Positions 32,169 to 40,586 of a stretch of 64,000 nucleotides of DNA are shown here, in pieces (the first letter of the stretch is position 1; each line of letters starts with the position of its first letter). The position numbers and the translations under genes were made by a program. The stretch spans positions 1,178,001 through 1,242,000 of the forward strand of contig NZ_CP138333.2 in assembly GCF_038561955.2 (NCBI RefSeq), given 5' to 3'. The stretch comes from Salinicoccus sp. Bachu38 (lineage in GTDB: Bacteria; Bacillota; Bacilli; Staphylococcales; Salinicoccaceae). The notes beneath the pieces were generated by a model that worked only from the letters and a program-made list of their open reading frames with translations, was not told the DNA's origin and did not search any database.

Positions 32169-32202
32169 CAACTGATAACCCAAGTTATCAGTTGTATTTT
32201 TT
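32169..32202 (+). terminator. Intrinsic terminator between mltG and trmR
   Basis: An 11-bp perfect stem (CAACTGATAAC with complement, loop CCAA) is followed by ATTTTTT. It ends only 17 bases before the trmR start, so trmR translation signals follow directly on it. Confidence 0.8.
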
Positions 32203-32218
32203 GTATATGGTGGGGAAT

Positions 32219-32860
32219 ATGGACATTTACGAATATGTAAGGAATCTGAATGCAGCTCCGGAACTGTTTCCGGATATGCTTGAATATGCGCGGGAGCATC
32301 ATGTACCAATCATGGATGAAGATGCGCTGAACGTGATGAAGCACTACATGGAACTGGCGCAGGCCAGGCATGTGCTTGAAGTGGGAACGGCCATAGGCTA
32401 CAGTGCAATGCATATGCTTTCTGTGGGCGAAGATGTCTCTGTGGTGACAATGGAGAAGGACGAAGCGTCCCATCGGCAGGCAAACGCGTTCTTTGCGCGG
32501 TACGGGGTTCTGGATAGGGTCAGCAGCCTGCTTGGCGATGCCAAAGAGATTCCGCTCGATCAGCTGGGCGGGGAGCCCTTCGACCTGCTTTTCATAGATG
32601 CATCAAAGGGGAACAACCAGCGCTTCTATGAACGGTATCTGCCGCTCGTGAAACCTGGCGGCCTGGTCATCGTCGACAACATACTGCTGCGCGGCCTCGT
32701 CACCGAGGAGGAAATTGCCTCGAGGGGCACCCGTAAAATGAAGGAGAAGGTCGACAGCTTCAACAGGGCCATCGCAGAATCAGATGTCTCCTCGGCATTC
32801 CTGCCGGTGGGGGATGGTCTGCTCGTTATTACTAAGGACAAAGAGGGAGAGCGCAGATGA
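32219..32860 (+). CDS. trmR: tRNA 5-hydroxyuridine methyltransferase TrmR (YrrM-like O-methyltransferase)
   Basis: The 213-residue enzyme belongs to the class I SAM O-methyltransferases (AdoMet motif [17 protein letters not shown] near residue 57; acidic [33 protein letters not shown]). It matches Bacillus YrrM, shown to methylate 5-hydroxyuridine in tRNA to 5-methoxyuridine. ATG 32219 is chosen because GGTGGGG precedes it; the frame extends upstream through the terminator to 32156 without a binding site. In Bacillus and Staphylococcus two U32 peptidase-like trhP genes lie between yrrM and udk; here udk follows with a 4-base overlap. Confidence 0.88.
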   Translation: MDIYEYVRNLNAAPELFPDMLEYAREHHVPIMDEDALNVMKHYMELAQARHVLEVGTAIGYSAMHMLSVGEDVSVVTMEKDEASHRQANAFFARYGVLDRVSSLLGDAKEIPLDQLGGEPFDLLFIDASKGNNQRFYERYLPLVKPGGLVIVDNILLRGLVTEEEIASRGTRKMKEKVDSFNRAIAESDVSSAFLPVGDGLLVITKDKEGERR

Positions 32861-33477
32861 AAAGACCAACAGTCATAGGCATCGCTGGAGGTTCCGGATC
32901 CGGGAAGACTTCGGTGACCCGCAAAATCATGGAAGCCCTGAATGGTCATAGCGTCGTTCTGATCGAACAGGACTACTACTACAAGGACCAGAGCGACAAG
33001 ACATTCGAAGAAAGGCTCGAGACGAACTATGATCATCCTTTCGCTTTCGACAACAATCTCCTGATATCCCATATCAGGCAGCTGATCGAACGCCAGCCGG
33101 TGGAAATACCCACATACAACTATGAAATACACACCCGGAGTGACGAAACCATCCAGGTCGAGCCGAAAGACGTTATCATCATAGAGGGCATCTTCGCGCT
33201 GGAGAATGAAAATCTGAGGAATCTGATGGATGTCAAACTCTATGTGGATACCGATTCCGACATCCGCATACTCAGGCGGTTGAAGCGGGATATCGAAAAG
33301 CGGGGGCGGACCATGGATTCGGTCATCAGCCAGTATCTCAATGTCGTCCGGCCGATGCACCTGCAATTCATAGAACCGACGAAACGTTTCAGCGATATCA
33401 TCATTCCCGAAGGCGGAGAGAACAACGTGGCAATCGACCTGATTACAACCAAGATCCGCACTCTGCTCAATGAATAG
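32857..33477 (+). CDS. udk: Uridine kinase
   Basis: Udk phosphorylates uridine and cytidine in pyrimidine salvage. The 206 residues show Walker A ([17 protein letters not shown], near residue 10), the nucleoside-binding [16 protein letters not shown] and the [10 protein letters not shown] segment, then IIIEGIFAL and [12 protein letters not shown]. The length is normal. It overlaps trmR by 4 bases and greA follows after 42 bases. Confidence 0.96.
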   Translation: MKRPTVIGIAGGSGSGKTSVTRKIMEALNGHSVVLIEQDYYYKDQSDKTFEERLETNYDHPFAFDNNLLISHIRQLIERQPVEIPTYNYEIHTRSDETIQVEPKDVIIIEGIFALENENLRNLMDVKLYVDTDSDIRILRRLKRDIEKRGRTMDSVISQYLNVVRPMHLQFIEPTKRFSDIIIPEGGENNVAIDLITTKIRTLLNE

Positions 33478-33519
33478 ACGGCTTTAAAAATAAACTTATC
33501 AATTTTATGGAGGATTACG

Positions 33520-33996
33520 ATGGATATACAAAAAGAATTTCCGATGACACAAAGTGGATATGAACAGCTTCAGGAGGAACTCGAACATCTGAGGACGGTA
33601 AAGCGTCCGGAAGTGGTGGAGAAGATCAAAGTGGCAAGGAGCTTCGGTGACCTTTCCGAGAACTCCGAATACGATGCAGCGAAGGATGAGCAGGGGTTCG
33701 TAGAGCAGGAAATCACAAAAATCGAGGATATGCTGCGCCATGCGAAAATCATCGAGGACACCAACAACAACAATATGGTACAGATCGGCAAGACGGTAAC
33801 ATTCAAGGAGCTTCCTGATGGAGATGAGGAATCCTATCAGATTGTGGGAAGTGCCGAAGCGGATCCATTTGAAGGAAAGATTTCAAATGAATCACCGATT
33901 GCGAAATCACTGCTCGGTGCAAAGCTCAATGATTCCGTGAATGTACCGCTCCCGAACGGCAACGAGATGAAAGTGGAGATCGTGTCTATTGACTAA
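33520..33996 (+). CDS. greA: Transcription elongation factor GreA
   Basis: GreA rescues backtracked RNA polymerase by stimulating transcript cleavage. The 158-residue protein has the N-terminal coiled coil with the acidic tip ([18 protein letters not shown], near residue 40) and a C-terminal FKBP-like domain ([22 protein letters not shown]). TGGAGG lies before the ATG. mtnN begins 8 bases before the greA stop. Confidence 0.97.
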   Translation: MDIQKEFPMTQSGYEQLQEELEHLRTVKRPEVVEKIKVARSFGDLSENSEYDAAKDEQGFVEQEITKIEDMLRHAKIIEDTNNNNMVQIGKTVTFKELPDGDEESYQIVGSAEADPFEGKISNESPIAKSLLGAKLNDSVNVPLPNGNEMKVEIVSID

Positions 33997-34690
33997 AGGC
34001 GTCATCGGCATTATCGGAGCCATGAAGCCTGAAATCGATATCCTCAAGGAGTGGATGGATATCGAGGCGACGGATACGATTGCCCATGCGAAAGTGTACA
34101 GGGGCACCCTGGTTGGCCAGGATGCAGTATTGGTTGAAAGCGGCATCGGCAAAGTCAATGCAAGCATGATTACAGCTCTGCTGATCGAGCGCTACAATGT
34201 CCGGATCATCATCAATACGGGTGTGGCCGGCGCGTTGTCCAGCGATCTTGATGTGACGGATATGGTAGTGAGCACCTCGGTCCTCCATCATGATGTGGAC
34301 GCTGTCGAGTTCGGCTATGAGCTCGGTCAGGTGCCCGGCATGCCGAAGTTCTATATCGCGGACAAGGGACTCGTCAAACTGACCCTTGAAGCCATTTCGG
34401 CACTCCCGGACATCAATGGACATGGCGGCCTTATAGTCAGCGGGGACGCATTCATAAGCAATAGTGCCCAGAAGGGGAACATCACCCGCAACTTCAGGAA
34501 GGCGAAGGCAGTCGACATGGAATCGGCGGCCATCGCCCAGACCTGCTATCAGTATTCCACACCTTTCGTCGTCATCCGTTCCATATCCGACAGGGCGGAT
34601 GACACGGCGGATATGACTTATGAAGAATTTCTGTCCAAAGCTTGTGTTCATTCATCCGAAGTTGTAAAATCATTATTGAAGGACTTGTAA
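33989..34690 (+). CDS. mtnN: 5'-methylthioadenosine/S-adenosylhomocysteine nucleosidase
   Basis: MtnN removes adenine from methylthioadenosine and S-adenosylhomocysteine, recycling the by-products of SAM-using enzymes. The 233-residue chain shows [14 protein letters not shown] at the start, [30 protein letters not shown] and the substrate motif [14 protein letters not shown] with the catalytic region SDRADD near residue 205. The start is TTG inside greA after GTGGAGATCG, consistent with coupled translation. Its position after greA is the usual Bacillales order. Confidence 0.95.
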   Translation: MTKGVIGIIGAMKPEIDILKEWMDIEATDTIAHAKVYRGTLVGQDAVLVESGIGKVNASMITALLIERYNVRIIINTGVAGALSSDLDVTDMVVSTSVLHHDVDAVEFGYELGQVPGMPKFYIADKGLVKLTLEAISALPDINGHGGLIVSGDAFISNSAQKGNITRNFRKAKAVDMESAAIAQTCYQYSTPFVVIRSISDRADDTADMTYEEFLSKACVHSSEVVKSLLKDL

Positions 34691-34706
34691 TCAGGAGGGA
34701 AAATCC

Positions 34707-34805
34707 ATGCTTTTTCTTATGATCATTTCAATCGTCATTACAGTCGTTATCGGTTACCTCATTTACAGGGATACTGAGACAGAAGATAATGAAATCATTG
34801 AATAA
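34707..34805 (+). CDS. Small single-helix membrane peptide (32 residues)
   Basis: A 32-codon frame starts at ATG 34707 with a perfect AGGAGG 8-9 bases upstream (34693-34698) and ends with TAA just before a terminator. The product is one hydrophobic helix (residues 2-20, LFLMIISIVITVVIGYLIY) with a short charged tail RDTETEDNEIIE, so a cytoplasmic C-terminus is likely by charge. It lies 16 bases after mtnN, apparently in the same transcript. I do not recognise a family. The binding site, the tight spacing and the terminator make expression likely; function is unknown. Confidence 0.72.
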   Translation: MLFLMIISIVITVVIGYLIYRDTETEDNEIIE

Positions 34806-34809
34806 CACA

Positions 34810-34845
34810 AAAAGCGCCTTAATCTTTTAAGGGGCTTTTATTTTT
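34810..34845 (+). terminator. Intrinsic terminator after the greA-mtnN unit
   Basis: A 13-position stem with one mismatch (AAAAGCGCCTTAA against TTAAGGGGCTTTT) is followed by ATTTTT. Confidence 0.82.
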
Positions 34846-34883
34846 GTGGTAGAATATAAAAAAACTCATTAGGAGTGCGCATA

Positions 34884-35408
34884 TTGAAGCTGCTAGAAAA
34901 ATATTTCCTTCCCAGTGACTATTTCAAGGAATTTCGCGGAATCACACCCCAATATCTTAAGGATCGCGGAATACGCGCCGTCATCACCGATCTCGACAAT
35001 ACACTTGTGGGCTTCGATGAACCGGAAGCAAGCGATGAGGTGCTGCAGTGGTTCAAAACGATGAAGGAGAATGGCATAAAGGTGACCATCGTTTCCAACG
35101 GCAGCAGACTCAGAGTCAGTGAGTTCTGTGACCCCCACGATATCGAGTATATATTCAGGGCAAGGAAGCCGCTTGGCCGGTCCTACAGGAAAGCGGTGCA
35201 CATGATGGAGATGGACAGTTCCGAGACCGTCATGATCGGTGATCAGCTGCTCACCGATGTATTCGGGGCGAACCGTGCCGGCCTGAAGAGCATACTTGTC
35301 GTACCCGTCAAGAACAAGGATGGCTGGGCGACCGTCGTCAATCGCAGGATTGAACGCATCATCATGAAGTATTTCGACCGTAAAGGTCTAATCCAATGGG
35401 GGGACTAA
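34884..35408 (+). CDS. yqeG: YqeG family HAD-IIIA phosphatase
   Basis: The 174-residue protein has the HAD motifs: VITDLDNTLVGFD (motif I, near residue 33), VTIVSNGS (motif II), the lysine in RARKPLGRSY and MIGDQLLTDVFGANRAG (motif IV). The family is phosphatidylglycerophosphatase-like, but the bacterial substrate is uncertain. TTG 34884 is preferred since AGGAG lies 8 bases upstream and the protein then starts MKLLEKYFLP like relatives; GTG 34875 overlaps that site. It heads the long yqeG-to-yqeM operon. Confidence 0.9.
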   Translation: MKLLEKYFLPSDYFKEFRGITPQYLKDRGIRAVITDLDNTLVGFDEPEASDEVLQWFKTMKENGIKVTIVSNGSRLRVSEFCDPHDIEYIFRARKPLGRSYRKAVHMMEMDSSETVMIGDQLLTDVFGANRAGLKSILVVPVKNKDGWATVVNRRIERIIMKYFDRKGLIQWGD

Positions 35409-35411
35409 TAT

Positions 35412-36518
35412 TTGGAATCAATAAAATGTATCGGTTGCGGTGCTGAGCTGCAGACTGAGGAGAAGAACAAACCGGGATTCATTCCGGCAAGCGGACTGGA
35501 CAAGGAAGAACCGATATGCAAAAGGTGCTATCGTCTGAAGCATTATAATGAAGTGATGGATATAGACGTGGATTCTGGAGAATTCATGACCATGCTGAAT
35601 GCCCTGTATGAAACGGAAGGACTGATCGTCAAAGTCATCGATGTCTTTGATTTCCACGGCAGCCTCATCCCCGCATTCAACCGTATCGTCGGTGACAAAA
35701 AGGTGGTTGCTGTCATCAACAAGATCGATCTGCTTCCGAAATCAATCAACCGCGGCCGTCTGGTGCATCGTGCAAAACAGATGCTCAGCGAAGCGGGAAT
35801 TACAGCCGTGGATACGGTAGTGGTCAGTGCCATGAAGAACGAAGGCATTGATAAGCTCGTGGACAAGCTGTCAGGTTATGCAGACGGCAAGGATATCTAT
35901 GTCGTGGGTACGACGAATGTGGGAAAATCCACCCTGATCAACCGGCTCATCGAAAATACTTCCGGAGACAGGGAAGTGATAACCACAAGCAGGTTCCCGG
36001 GGACGACGCTCGACCTGATTGACATTCCTCTTGATGAGAATGCTTTCATCTATGACACTCCAGGTGTAGTGATGGACTCGCAGATGGCCCATTATGTCGG
36101 AACCGGCGATCTGAAATACATCACGCCGGTCAAGGAGATCAAGCCGAAGGGGTTTCAGCTGGATCCACAGCAGACGCTCTTCATATCCAATCTCGCACGA
36201 CTGGATTTCGTGGATGGGGATAGGAACAGCTTCATCGTCTACACCAACCATGCTCTGAATATCCACCGGACGAAAACGGAGAACGCAGATGCTTTCTATG
36301 AGAAGCATTTCAATACCCTGCTGGCGCCGCCGGAGCTTGATACGGCCTATCTGAGCGAGTCTTATGAAATATTCGAATTTGACATCGAAGAGGATAGTGA
36401 CATTTCGATCAGCGGACTGGCATTCATCCGTGTCGGAGCCGGAGCAAAGGTGGCCGTCCGTGTACCGAAAGGCATCGACGTCACTTCCAGACCGACAATC
36501 TTTAAAGGTGGGGTATAA
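35412..36518 (+). CDS. yqeH: Ribosome biogenesis GTPase YqeH
   Basis: YqeH is a circularly permuted GTPase needed for 30S subunit assembly. The 368-residue protein begins with a zinc finger (CIGCGAELQ and CKRCYRLKHYNEV), then G4 (VINKIDLLPKS, near residue 97), G5, G1 (VGTTNVGKSTLINRL, near 163), G2/G3 (TTSRFPGTTLD; IYDTPGVV) and a C-terminal domain (about 230-368). The start is TTG preceded by GGGGGG. It is 3 bases after yqeG and its stop overlaps aroE. Confidence 0.95.
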   Translation: MESIKCIGCGAELQTEEKNKPGFIPASGLDKEEPICKRCYRLKHYNEVMDIDVDSGEFMTMLNALYETEGLIVKVIDVFDFHGSLIPAFNRIVGDKKVVAVINKIDLLPKSINRGRLVHRAKQMLSEAGITAVDTVVVSAMKNEGIDKLVDKLSGYADGKDIYVVGTTNVGKSTLINRLIENTSGDREVITTSRFPGTTLDLIDIPLDENAFIYDTPGVVMDSQMAHYVGTGDLKYITPVKEIKPKGFQLDPQQTLFISNLARLDFVDGDRNSFIVYTNHALNIHRTKTENADAFYEKHFNTLLAPPELDTAYLSESYEIFEFDIEEDSDISISGLAFIRVGAGAKVAVRVPKGIDVTSRPTIFKGGV

Positions 36519-37327
36519 TGGGTAATTATGCAGTAATAGGGTATCCAATCTCCCATACGCTGTCCCCCCTCATCCACAATGCGAATTTTGAGGCAAAAGG
36601 CACAGATGACAATTACGCTGCACTATCCGTGCATCCGAATCATCTGCCGCATATCAGGGAGCTGATCGCAACGAAAGAGTTGACAGGATTCAATGTGACG
36701 ATTCCGCATAAGGAAGCGATCATTTCATATCTGGATGCAGTGGATGAGGATGCAAAGAAGATCGGAGCAGTCAATACAGTCTCGGTCGACGGCGACATAC
36801 TGACGGGCCACAACACCGATATTACCGGCTATATGCATGCATTTCTGGATGCATTCGGCCAGGCGGAAAGACGCGTCCTGATCATTGGTGCGGGCGGTGC
36901 CGCCAAAGCCGTCCATCGGGCGCATGCCAATAACGGAGACGACGTGACGATTGCAGCACGGCGTATGGAAAGCTTTGAACAGTTCAAAGCGGATGATTTC
37001 AATCCCATGCTGATTTCGACCATAACTGGAGACGAACAGTTTGATGCCATCATAAATGCCACACCCGTCGGCATGAAGGGGGAAGACCTTCTGAAAGAGA
37101 TGGATATTCCTAAAGCACTGGTTTCTGAAAGCACAATCGGAGTGGACCTGATCTACAAGCCTCAGAAGACGAAATTCCTTGAATATTTCCTGGACGGTCA
37201 CTACATGAATGGCATGCCGATGCTCGTCCACCAGGCAATGGATGCATATGGCATCTGGACAGGCAAAAAGGGAGATTATGAAGCAGTGAATAAAAAATAT
37301 GAAGATCATATCGGAGGTAAATCATGA
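36518..37327 (+). CDS. aroE: Shikimate dehydrogenase
   Basis: AroE reduces 3-dehydroshikimate to shikimate with NADPH in aromatic amino acid synthesis. The 269 residues show the substrate site YPISHTLSPLIHNANF (near residue 8), FNVTIPHKEAI with the catalytic lysine, the Rossmann motif LIIGAGGAAKAV and NATPVGM, and the C-terminal GMPMLVHQAMDAYGIWTG. It overlaps yqeH by one base (TAATG) and yhbY by 4 bases. Confidence 0.96.
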   Translation: MGNYAVIGYPISHTLSPLIHNANFEAKGTDDNYAALSVHPNHLPHIRELIATKELTGFNVTIPHKEAIISYLDAVDEDAKKIGAVNTVSVDGDILTGHNTDITGYMHAFLDAFGQAERRVLIIGAGGAAKAVHRAHANNGDDVTIAARRMESFEQFKADDFNPMLISTITGDEQFDAIINATPVGMKGEDLLKEMDIPKALVSESTIGVDLIYKPQKTKFLEYFLDGHYMNGMPMLVHQAMDAYGIWTGKKGDYEAVNKKYEDHIGGKS

Positions 37328-37620
37328 ATAAATTATCTTCACGTCAAGTGAAGCAGCTCAAATCACAAGCACACCATCTCAATCCCATCTTCCAGGTTGG
37401 AAAAAACGGGGTCAATGAAAATTTTCTGGAGCAGATTGACGATGTGCTTGAAAAAAGGGAATTAATCAAAATTTCCATCCTGCAGAATTGTCTTGAAGAC
37501 AAGGACAATATTGCGTCCCAGATCAGTGAAGGGACAAACAGTCATATTGTCACGGTCATCGGCAACACGATCGTGCTGTACAGGGAGTCAAAAGAGAATA
37601 AGAAGATTGAGCTGTCATGA
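37324..37620 (+). CDS. yhbY: CRM-domain ribosome assembly RNA-binding protein (YhbY/YqeI)
   Basis: The 98-residue protein is a single CRM domain (LSSRQVKQLKSQAHHLNPIF, QVGKNGVNENFLEQI, and the C-terminal TVIGNTIVLYRESK), which binds pre-50S particles. The GxxG-type loop KNGVN is visible. It lies between aroE and nadD with 4-base overlaps on both sides, the standard Bacillales order. Confidence 0.94.
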   Translation: MNKLSSRQVKQLKSQAHHLNPIFQVGKNGVNENFLEQIDDVLEKRELIKISILQNCLEDKDNIASQISEGTNSHIVTVIGNTIVLYRESKENKKIELS

Positions 37621-38180
37621 AGATAGGTTTTTTTGGCGGAACATTCGATCCGGTCCATCCCGGGCATATCCATGCGATTGCTGAAGCCAAAATTTCACTG
37701 GGACTTGAAAAGGTGGTCTGCATCCCCGCGAAGCAGTCCCCGCTCAAAACGACTGCGCCGACCCGGGACGACCATCGGCTGAATATGCTGGAACTCGCCA
37801 TCAGAGACTACGGATTCATGGAAATAGACGACTGGGAAATGACCCGGGAAGGCGTCAGCTATACGTATGACACTGCCGTCTATCTGCAGAGGAAATATCC
37901 GGAGGATGAACGGTATTTTCTGATCGGCACGGACCAGTACAAAAGTTTTGAAAAATGGCATAGGCATGAGGAACTGCTCGATCTCATGCACTTCGTCATC
38001 CTGGACCGATATTCGAGTGAACCCATCAGCGATGACCGGTTCATCACAATCAACCAGCCAGTGATCGAGATATCCTCCACAATCATCAGGGATCGCATCA
38101 GGGACGGTGAGATCGTCCGCCATCAGCTTGACCCTGAAGTGTATCAGTATGTAAAGGAGAATCATCTGTATGAAGCATAA
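37617..38180 (+). CDS. nadD: Nicotinate-nucleotide adenylyltransferase
   Basis: NadD makes deamido-NAD from nicotinate mononucleotide and ATP. The 187-residue chain has the nucleotidyltransferase motif GFFGGTFDPVHPGHI near residue 5, IPAKQSPLK, DDWEMTREGVSYTYDT, LIGTDQYKSFEKWH and the ISSTIIRDRI motif near the end. It overlaps yhbY by 4 bases and yqeK by 11 bases. Confidence 0.96.
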   Translation: MKIGFFGGTFDPVHPGHIHAIAEAKISLGLEKVVCIPAKQSPLKTTAPTRDDHRLNMLELAIRDYGFMEIDDWEMTREGVSYTYDTAVYLQRKYPEDERYFLIGTDQYKSFEKWHRHEELLDLMHFVILDRYSSEPISDDRFITINQPVIEISSTIIRDRIRDGEIVRHQLDPEVYQYVKENHLYEA

Positions 38181-38739
38181 GGCAGCCATCACTCTTGTAA
38201 AGGACAAACTGCCCGAGAAACGCTACAAGCATTCCAAGCGGGTTGCTGAAACAGCAATTGAAATGGCCAAAATATATGGTGGGGACACCAATAAATGTTT
38301 CCTGGCCGGCATCCTTCATGATTTCTCCAAATATGATGAACTGGGAGAAATGTATCAGTACGTGACCAACTACAAACTCGATCCCGAACTGCTGAGCTTC
38401 AAATCCGAAGTGCTGCATGGTCCGGTGGCTGCAGTCAAGATGCGGGAGGAGCATGGTGTTCTGGACGAAGAGATCTATCAGGCGATAATGAACCACACGA
38501 CCGGCAGAAGCCACATGTCCCTGAATGAAAAGATCATCTATGTTGCCGATTACATCGAACCGAAACGGACGCAGCCCGGTGTCGACAGAATACGTGATAT
38601 CGTATTCGAAACGAAGAACCTCGATCTCGCAATATATGAGATTACGAAGGCAAATGTGCTCCATCTGGTCTCGAAGGACCGGGCGGTCTATCACAGGACA
38701 GTGGAGTGCCTGAACTACTATAATATGGTTAAGGAGTGA
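38170..38739 (+). CDS. yqeK: YqeK family HD-domain hydrolase (Ap4A hydrolase)
   Basis: The 189-residue protein has the HD motif set: RYKHSKRVAETA (first His), AGILHDFSK (His-Asp, near residue 54), LHGPVAA, IMNHTTGR and YVADYIEPKR. Members of the YqeK family split diadenosine tetraphosphate symmetrically into two ADP, a signal-nucleotide clearance role. The gene sits between nadD and rsfS with an 11-base overlap upstream. Confidence 0.93.
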   Translation: MKHKAAITLVKDKLPEKRYKHSKRVAETAIEMAKIYGGDTNKCFLAGILHDFSKYDELGEMYQYVTNYKLDPELLSFKSEVLHGPVAAVKMREEHGVLDEEIYQAIMNHTTGRSHMSLNEKIIYVADYIEPKRTQPGVDRIRDIVFETKNLDLAIYEITKANVLHLVSKDRAVYHRTVECLNYYNMVKE

Positions 38740-38743
38740 CTGT

Positions 38744-39079
38744 ATGGATACGGAACAGCTTGTCAATATGCTGATTGAAGCATGTGATAATAAACGTGCA
38801 GAGGAAATCATGAAATTTGATGTAAGTGAAACGAGCAGCGTCACCGACTGCTATCTGATATGCCACGGCAATTCGGACAGGCAGGTGCAGGCGATCGCTG
38901 ATGAAGTCATGGATGTCTGCAAGGAAAATGATATGGACCTTCTCGTTGAAGGGTATAAGGACGCAAAATGGATTCTTCTCGACGCCAACAACGTGGTCGT
39001 CCATGTTTTCCATAAGCCGGAGCGTGACTACTATAACCTTGAACGCCTGTTCAAGCATGGTGAACGTGTTGAAGTCTAG
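38744..39079 (+). CDS. rsfS: Ribosome silencing factor RsfS
   Basis: RsfS binds ribosomal protein uL14 and blocks subunit joining when nutrients are scarce. The 111-residue protein shows the family pattern IMKFDVSETSSVTDCYLICHG near residue 22 (quoted in part), DRQVQAIADEV, and WILLDANNVVVHVFHKPERDYYNLERLF at the C-terminus (quoted only as DANNVVVHVFHKPERDYYNL). The methyltransferase gene starts 11 bases before its stop. Confidence 0.94.
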   Translation: MDTEQLVNMLIEACDNKRAEEIMKFDVSETSSVTDCYLICHGNSDRQVQAIADEVMDVCKENDMDLLVEGYKDAKWILLDANNVVVHVFHKPERDYYNLERLFKHGERVEV

Positions 39080-39812
39080 GCCCGTCTACCAGCTTTTCAG
39101 CCACTATTATGATGAACTGACCTATGATATGCCCTACGGACTGTGGCTCGATATCATCCGTCACTTCAAAGGTGAGCGTCAGACGATACTCGATATTGGC
39201 TGTGGGACAGGCAGGCTGACGGCCCAGCTCCCATTCAGGGAAATTACCGGAATGGACCAGTCCGAAATGATGATTGATGTCGCAAGACAGGAAAGTGCCG
39301 GAGAAGTCTCATACATCCAGGGGGACATGAAAGACTTCAATCTCGGAAGGCAGTTCGATATGGCGACGGCGACCGTTGACGTACTCAACTATTGCGAGAA
39401 CGAGGAAGAGGTTCTGGATGTTCTAAGAAACGTCCATGACCATCTGAATCCGGGAGGTCTCTTCATATTCGACATCCACAGCGTTTTCAAAATGACCAAT
39501 GATTTCAACGATGTGACCTACAGCGATGAAACGGACCATATCACCTATATATGGAATGCCATCCAGGGGGAGGAGCCCCTGTCGGTTATCCATGATATGA
39601 CCTTCTTCATAAAAGAGGAGGGGACATCGGATCTCTACCACAAAGTGCAGGAAACCCATATGCAACGGACATATACGCACAAGGACATGCTTCAGCTGAT
39701 TGACAGGGCAGGTTTCATCATCGATACTGCATTCAGTGATTTCGATCCCGATAATGCTGTGACCGAAGTGTGTGACAGGGTATTCTACATTTTGAAGAAA
39801 AAACAGATATGA
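39069..39812 (+). CDS. yqeM: Class I SAM-dependent methyltransferase (YqeM-like)
   Basis: The 247-residue enzyme has motif I ILDIGCGTGRLTAQL (near residue 41), the acidic GMDQSEMMIDVA, YIQGDMKDF and motif IV DMATATVDVLNY. The substrate is unknown, although conserved linkage to rsfS suggests a ribosome or tRNA role. The frame stays open upstream within rsfS to 38901, but the encoded sequence there is a shadow of rsfS. TTG 39069 is chosen with GGTGA 6 bases upstream and the product beginning MKSRPVYQLFSHYYDEL; GTG 39066 is also possible. A terminator follows. Confidence 0.85.
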   Translation: MKSRPVYQLFSHYYDELTYDMPYGLWLDIIRHFKGERQTILDIGCGTGRLTAQLPFREITGMDQSEMMIDVARQESAGEVSYIQGDMKDFNLGRQFDMATATVDVLNYCENEEEVLDVLRNVHDHLNPGGLFIFDIHSVFKMTNDFNDVTYSDETDHITYIWNAIQGEEPLSVIHDMTFFIKEEGTSDLYHKVQETHMQRTYTHKDMLQLIDRAGFIIDTAFSDFDPDNAVTEVCDRVFYILKKKQI

Positions 39813-39820
39813 TTGTCTGG

Positions 39821-39850
39821 CCCGGCTATATAGCCGGGTTATTTTTATTT
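39821..39850 (+). terminator. Intrinsic terminator after the yqeG-yqeM operon
   Basis: An 8-bp GC-rich palindrome (CCCGGCTA with TAGCCGGG) is followed by TTATTTTTATTT. Confidence 0.82.
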
Positions 39851-39943
39851 CTCAAGTTTTTTTATTTATTTGGCATTGAAAAAAATCAAAATGCCCTTTT
39901 TGCTCCATATATATATAAAGAGGTTTTTATGGAGGAGATCGGA

Positions 39944-40561
39944 ATGGCGGATATCAGATCAATATGGGAGAAGTACAGGGTTTGGATTGCTGGTGGAGGC
40001 GCGCTTCTGCTGGTCGCAGCAGCAGCATATGCATGGTTTTCCCCCGAGCAGAATGTGGAGGTGTTGGCTTACGAACCGGAGCCAGCCATTGAAGAGGCAT
40101 CTTCGGAGGAGATGGTGGTTGAGGAATCGACCATTTTTGTGGAAGTGAAGGGTGCTGTGAAGTATCCCGGGGTGTTTGAACTGCCGCCTGATGCCAGGGT
40201 CAAGAATGTGCTGGAAATGGCCCAGCTGGAGGCGGAGGCCGACCTCCTCACCGTCAACCAGTCCATGAAGCTCACGGACGAGATGGTCATCTATGTCCCT
40301 GTCGAAGGAGAGGCGGAAAGTGTCGACCCTGCCGCTGTGCATGGTACCGGGACGGAACAGGATACAGCGAAGGTGAACATCAACACCGCAACGGTGGAGG
40401 AACTGGTGACATTGAACGGCATTGGGGAAAAGAAGGCACAGCTCTTCATCGACTACAGGGAGGAGCAGGGCCTGTTCATGAAGCTTGAGGATATCAAGAA
40501 TATACCCGGCATCGGCGATAAAACATTTGAAAGTCTGGAACCATATATTACAATAGATTAA
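39944..40561 (+). CDS. comEA: Competence protein ComEA (DNA receptor)
   Basis: ComEA binds double-stranded DNA at the cell surface and hands it to the ComEC channel. The 205-residue protein has one N-terminal membrane helix (about residues 16-36), an SLBB-like domain (IFVEVKGAVKYPGVFELPPD) and a C-terminal helix-hairpin-helix DNA-binding domain (VNINTATVEELVTLNGIGEKKAQ, quoted in part as TVEELVTLNGIGEKKAQ; IKNIPGIGDKTFE). ATG 39944 has GGAGG 8 bases upstream; ATG 39929, with AAAGAGG, would add 5 residues. It starts the comE operon. Confidence 0.92.
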   Translation: MADIRSIWEKYRVWIAGGGALLLVAAAAYAWFSPEQNVEVLAYEPEPAIEEASSEEMVVEESTIFVEVKGAVKYPGVFELPPDARVKNVLEMAQLEAEADLLTVNQSMKLTDEMVIYVPVEGEAESVDPAAVHGTGTEQDTAKVNINTATVEELVTLNGIGEKKAQLFIDYREEQGLFMKLEDIKNIPGIGDKTFESLEPYITID

Positions 40562-40586
40562 TGGACAGACGACAAGGAGGGATAGA

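Noticed and set aside
38901-39068. Upstream extension of the YqeM frame through rsfS
   Set aside because: The extra 56 codons are a shadow of rsfS with unlikely composition; GGTGA and the family N-terminus place the start near 39069.
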